Source: Anaerolineales bacterium UBA2029 (GTDB taxonomy: Bacteria > Chloroflexota > Anaerolineae > Aggregatilineales > Aggregatilineaceae). From it: a stretch of 7,622 nucleotides of DNA. The DNA is taken from assembly GCA_002332795.1 (NCBI GenBank), contig DDBP01000213.1, positions 1-7,622 of the forward strand, written 5' to 3'. A program made the translations under genes and the position numbers. Positions 5,237 through 7,622 of this stretch are shown here, piece after piece (within the stretch, counting starts at the first letter, position 1; every line of letters starts with the position of its first letter). The notes beneath the pieces were generated by a model, which did not search any database, was not told the origin of the DNA, and saw nothing but the letters and a program-made list of their open reading frames with translations.

Positions 5237-7622
5237 AGGCGTGTCGCCCGGCCGGTAGACGCTCGGGTTCGCCTCGATGAAGCGGGGCAGCCGGGTTCCT
5301 TTGGTTCCGGCGTAGCGGACTTCGAGCGACATCTCCGACGGCAGGGCGTGCTGAATGGAGAAATTCCAGTTCTGCGCATATGGCGGCCGGCCGGAAGCGT
5401 CCTCGGTCAGCATCGTGGTCGGGCGCGGGAAGTAGCCCGGGCGGAAGGGGCCGCCCGTGCCGCGCCACGGGTCGGCGTAGTTGAGGGCGGGACCGCCGAG
5501 CTGCACCGCCTGCAGCCAGGGCAGCGCGCTGATGGCGGCCTGCATCGGCATGCTGGTGCCGTTGGAGAAGGGATCATAGAAGATGCCGTAAGAAGCGCGC
5601 ACGCTCATGCGGCCGTCTCCGCGCGGATCCCAGGCGAGCCCCAGGCGGGGCATGAATCCTTTGCCATAGAGGGCGATGATCCGTTTCGCCACTCCCGGAT
5701 CTCCCGGGAACAGAATGCCCGGCGGCGCATCCGGCTGGACAGAAGACTGGCGGCCGGGGGCGAAGGCGTTGAGCCGGTTCCGGATCTCGGCAAACGGGGA
5801 GTTCACTTCGTACCGTAGGCCGTAATTCAGGGTCAATTTGCGGTGGATCTGCCACTGATCCTGGACATAACCGGCGGCGTCGAAGCTGCGCAATCCGCGG
5901 TGAAAATCGCCGCCCGCCTGAAAGAACACGACCGGCGCGCCGAGAAGGAAATTCGCAAAGGGATTATTGGTGGGAAACGGGGCGAACACAAAGAACCCGT
6001 TAGCCGCAATTCCCTGGCTGATATTGATCTGCGTGCGGCGGAACTCGCCACCGGCTTTGAAGGAATGCCGCCCCCGGATGAGCGAAAACGAGTCGAGCAG
6101 CTCGTATTCATTCTGCTTGCTGTCCCGCGGGCCGGTGATCGGATTGCCGGCGCTGGCATAGCCGTTGACGATGAAGAACGGCGGGCCCTGCGCGGCGGCG
6201 AAGGTCGGATCGTAGTTGAAGCCGAGGGAGCGGGGGCTTTCGGAGTTGAAGCGGCGGTCGAACAGGAAGTCGTAGCGGAAGAACGCCACACGCAGCACAT
6301 TCAACGCCGAAGGGCCGAAGACGTGCGTGTGCGAGGCCGTGGCCGAGTGCGTCCGGATCTCGTCGCCGGTGGGGAAGCCCGGCACGTCGGCCCCGCGGAT
6401 GGAAAGGGGATTCAGCGCGGAACCCGCGGCCGTGGCGTAGCGCAGGGCGAACTGGTCGCGCTCCCGGGGGCTCCAGTCCGTCCGGAAGCCGCCCTGATCG
6501 GAGTCGTTCTGGAGCGTCTCCGTGGTGCGGAACAGCGAAGGGGAGACATTGCCCAGCGGGTAGTACTTCAGCACGCGCTGCGACACGGGGTGCAGGGCGG
6601 CGGCCGGAATCTGGTTGCCGGGGAAGGCCGCGCCGGTGGCGAAGTTGATCAGGCGGTTGCCGGTGCCGGGATCCACGAGGCCCGAGAAATCGCCCTGCCT
6701 TTCCTGCGGTGTCGGCACCGTGGCCGTCTTCGTAATTCCCTGGCGGTTGCGGAATCCTTCCCAGAAGCCGAAGAAGAACAGGCGGTTTTTCTGCACCGGG
6801 CCGCCGAAAGTGACGCCGTATTGATGCTGCTTGAGCGGTTCGACGCCGGCGGAGAAGAAATTGCGCGCGTCGGCGGCGTCGTTCCTCACGAAGTAATAGA
6901 GGCTGCCGTGCGGCGCGTTGCCGCCGGAGCGCGTGATGACGGAAACGGTTGCCCCGCTGTTGGCGCCGTACTCGGCGGGAGCCGTGTGCGTGAGAATGCG
7001 GAACTCCTGGATGGCGTCGATGGGAGTCCGGATGCCGAAGCCTCCGTCCATGCGGTTCACGTTGCGCGCCCCGTCCAGGAGGAAGCTGTTGGACTCGGGC
7101 CGCTGCCCGTTGACGGCGAAGGCCTGCCCGGCCTTGAGCGATCCGCCCGCCGCCGCCAGCCCGCTGGTGAGAGGCGCCACGCCGGCCTGCAGCAGGCCTA
7201 GTTGCGTGAAATTCCGGCCGTTGAGCGGGAGATCCAGGATCTGGCGTTCGGATACGGTCTGCCCCGCGCTGATCGCCGCCGTCTCAACCAATGGAGCGCG
7301 GGCGGTGACTTCGATGCGCTGCCTGGCCGTGATCGAGAGCGCGGCGGTCAGGCGGGCCGTGCGGTCGATCTCGACGACGGCGAGAGATTCCCACGGGGCG
7401 AAGCCGTCGGCCTCGATCCGGACGCGGTAGGTTCCGGCGGGGGCCGGCGGAAGCGTGAACTGGCCGGATTCGAGCGTCCGGCCGGAGAGCGCGCGCCCGG
7501 TGCGTGTGTCTTCCGCCGTCACTCTTGCGCCCGGAACCGGCCGTCCGGAGGGGTCAAGCACCGAGCCGGCCACGACACCCACGGGTTCCTGGGCCTGCGC
7601 CGCCGCAAGGATCATCCAGAGC
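5237..7622 (-). CDS. Oar-like TonB-dependent receptor with carboxypeptidase-regulatory-like domain, incomplete at both ends
   Basis: This is an outer-membrane beta-barrel receptor of the TonB-dependent class common in Acidobacteria. Its substrate, possibly a glycan or peptide, cannot be told from sequence. Reading enters from the window edge as LWMILAAAQAQE, the end of a signal peptide with an AQA cleavage site, so the true start lies outside the window and the ATG at 7615 is inside the signal peptide. Counting from that ATG: carboxypeptidase-regulatory-like domain (about 13-96; GSVLDPSGRPVPGARVTAED), plug (about 112-232; LPLNGRNFTQL, FLLDGARN, AIQEFRILTHTAPAEYGANS, GATVSVITRSGGN), then barrel from about 236 with aromatic-rich strands. 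Recognisable receptor sequence runs to VEVRYAGTKG-type text and FIEANPSVYRPGDTP near residue 793, then stops. Family members are usually about 1050-1200 aa, so the last strands are missing. The frame stays open to 4547, but sequence beyond about 5237 belongs to other DNA. No partner genes are in the window. Confidence 0.85.

Noticed and set aside
5843..7201. A 452-codon open frame on the plus strand opposite the receptor
   Set aside because: The minus strand carries clear carboxypeptidase-regulatory, plug and barrel motifs. The plus frame is an Arg-, Gly- and Glu-rich antisense shadow without motifs.
4547..7615. A single 1022-aa receptor with a novel cysteine-rich C-terminal domain
   Set aside because: The change in composition and style is abrupt, the barrel is incomplete, and a strong ribosome site and ATG lie at 5113-5099. 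A cysteine-containing cytoplasmic-looking domain on an outer-membrane barrel is implausible.
1..7622. CRISPR array, tRNA or rRNA genes, insertion sequence or transposase
   Set aside because: I looked for regularly spaced direct repeats, conserved RNA motifs and transposase or terminal-repeat signals by eye and saw none.

Overview
The window appears to combine DNA from at least two sources. Positions 1 to about 4,440 are GC-rich (one hand-counted line, 1021-1080, is 48/60 G+C). They carry a divergent gene pair: the first 39 codons of a cobalamin-binding subunit of the methylmalonyl-CoA mutase type on the minus strand, and a very large multi-GAF sensor histidine kinase on the plus strand. A polytopic membrane kinase with several GAF domains, beside a separately encoded B12-binding subunit, suggests Chloroflexota (Anaerolineae-like). 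That is an inference from gene style, not from a marker gene.

Positions about 4,440-5,230 are visibly lower in G+C (line 4681-4740 is 27/60). They hold one convincing small gene on the minus strand (4547-5101, 184 aa). It is a cysteine-containing protein of unknown function starting MPNGG, with a HEAT-like C-terminal part. Its start is fixed by a strong Shine-Dalgarno sequence six bases upstream. A long imperfect inverted repeat (4496-4586) spans its stop codon.

Positions about 5,237-7,622 are GC-rich again (line 6421-6480 is 46/60). They encode, on the minus strand, the N-terminal three quarters of an Oar-like TonB-dependent outer-membrane receptor: carboxypeptidase-regulatory-like domain, plug and part of the barrel. 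This type is common in Acidobacteria. Such receptors need an outer membrane, which Chloroflexota are generally thought to lack.

The receptor loses recognisable sequence abruptly near 5,230-5,245. By chance it then stays open, in frame, through the MPNGG gene, giving one apparent 1022-codon frame (4547-7615). This is best read as a break, either a chimeric contig or a real rearrangement, and not as a receptor with a novel C-terminus.

The left-hand pair shares a 179-bp spacer with two back-to-back extended -10 promoter candidates, so the mutase subunit and the kinase may be transcribed divergently. No response regulator is encoded beside the kinase. I see no RNA genes, CRISPR array, insertion sequence or transposase, and no functional system linking the three regions.
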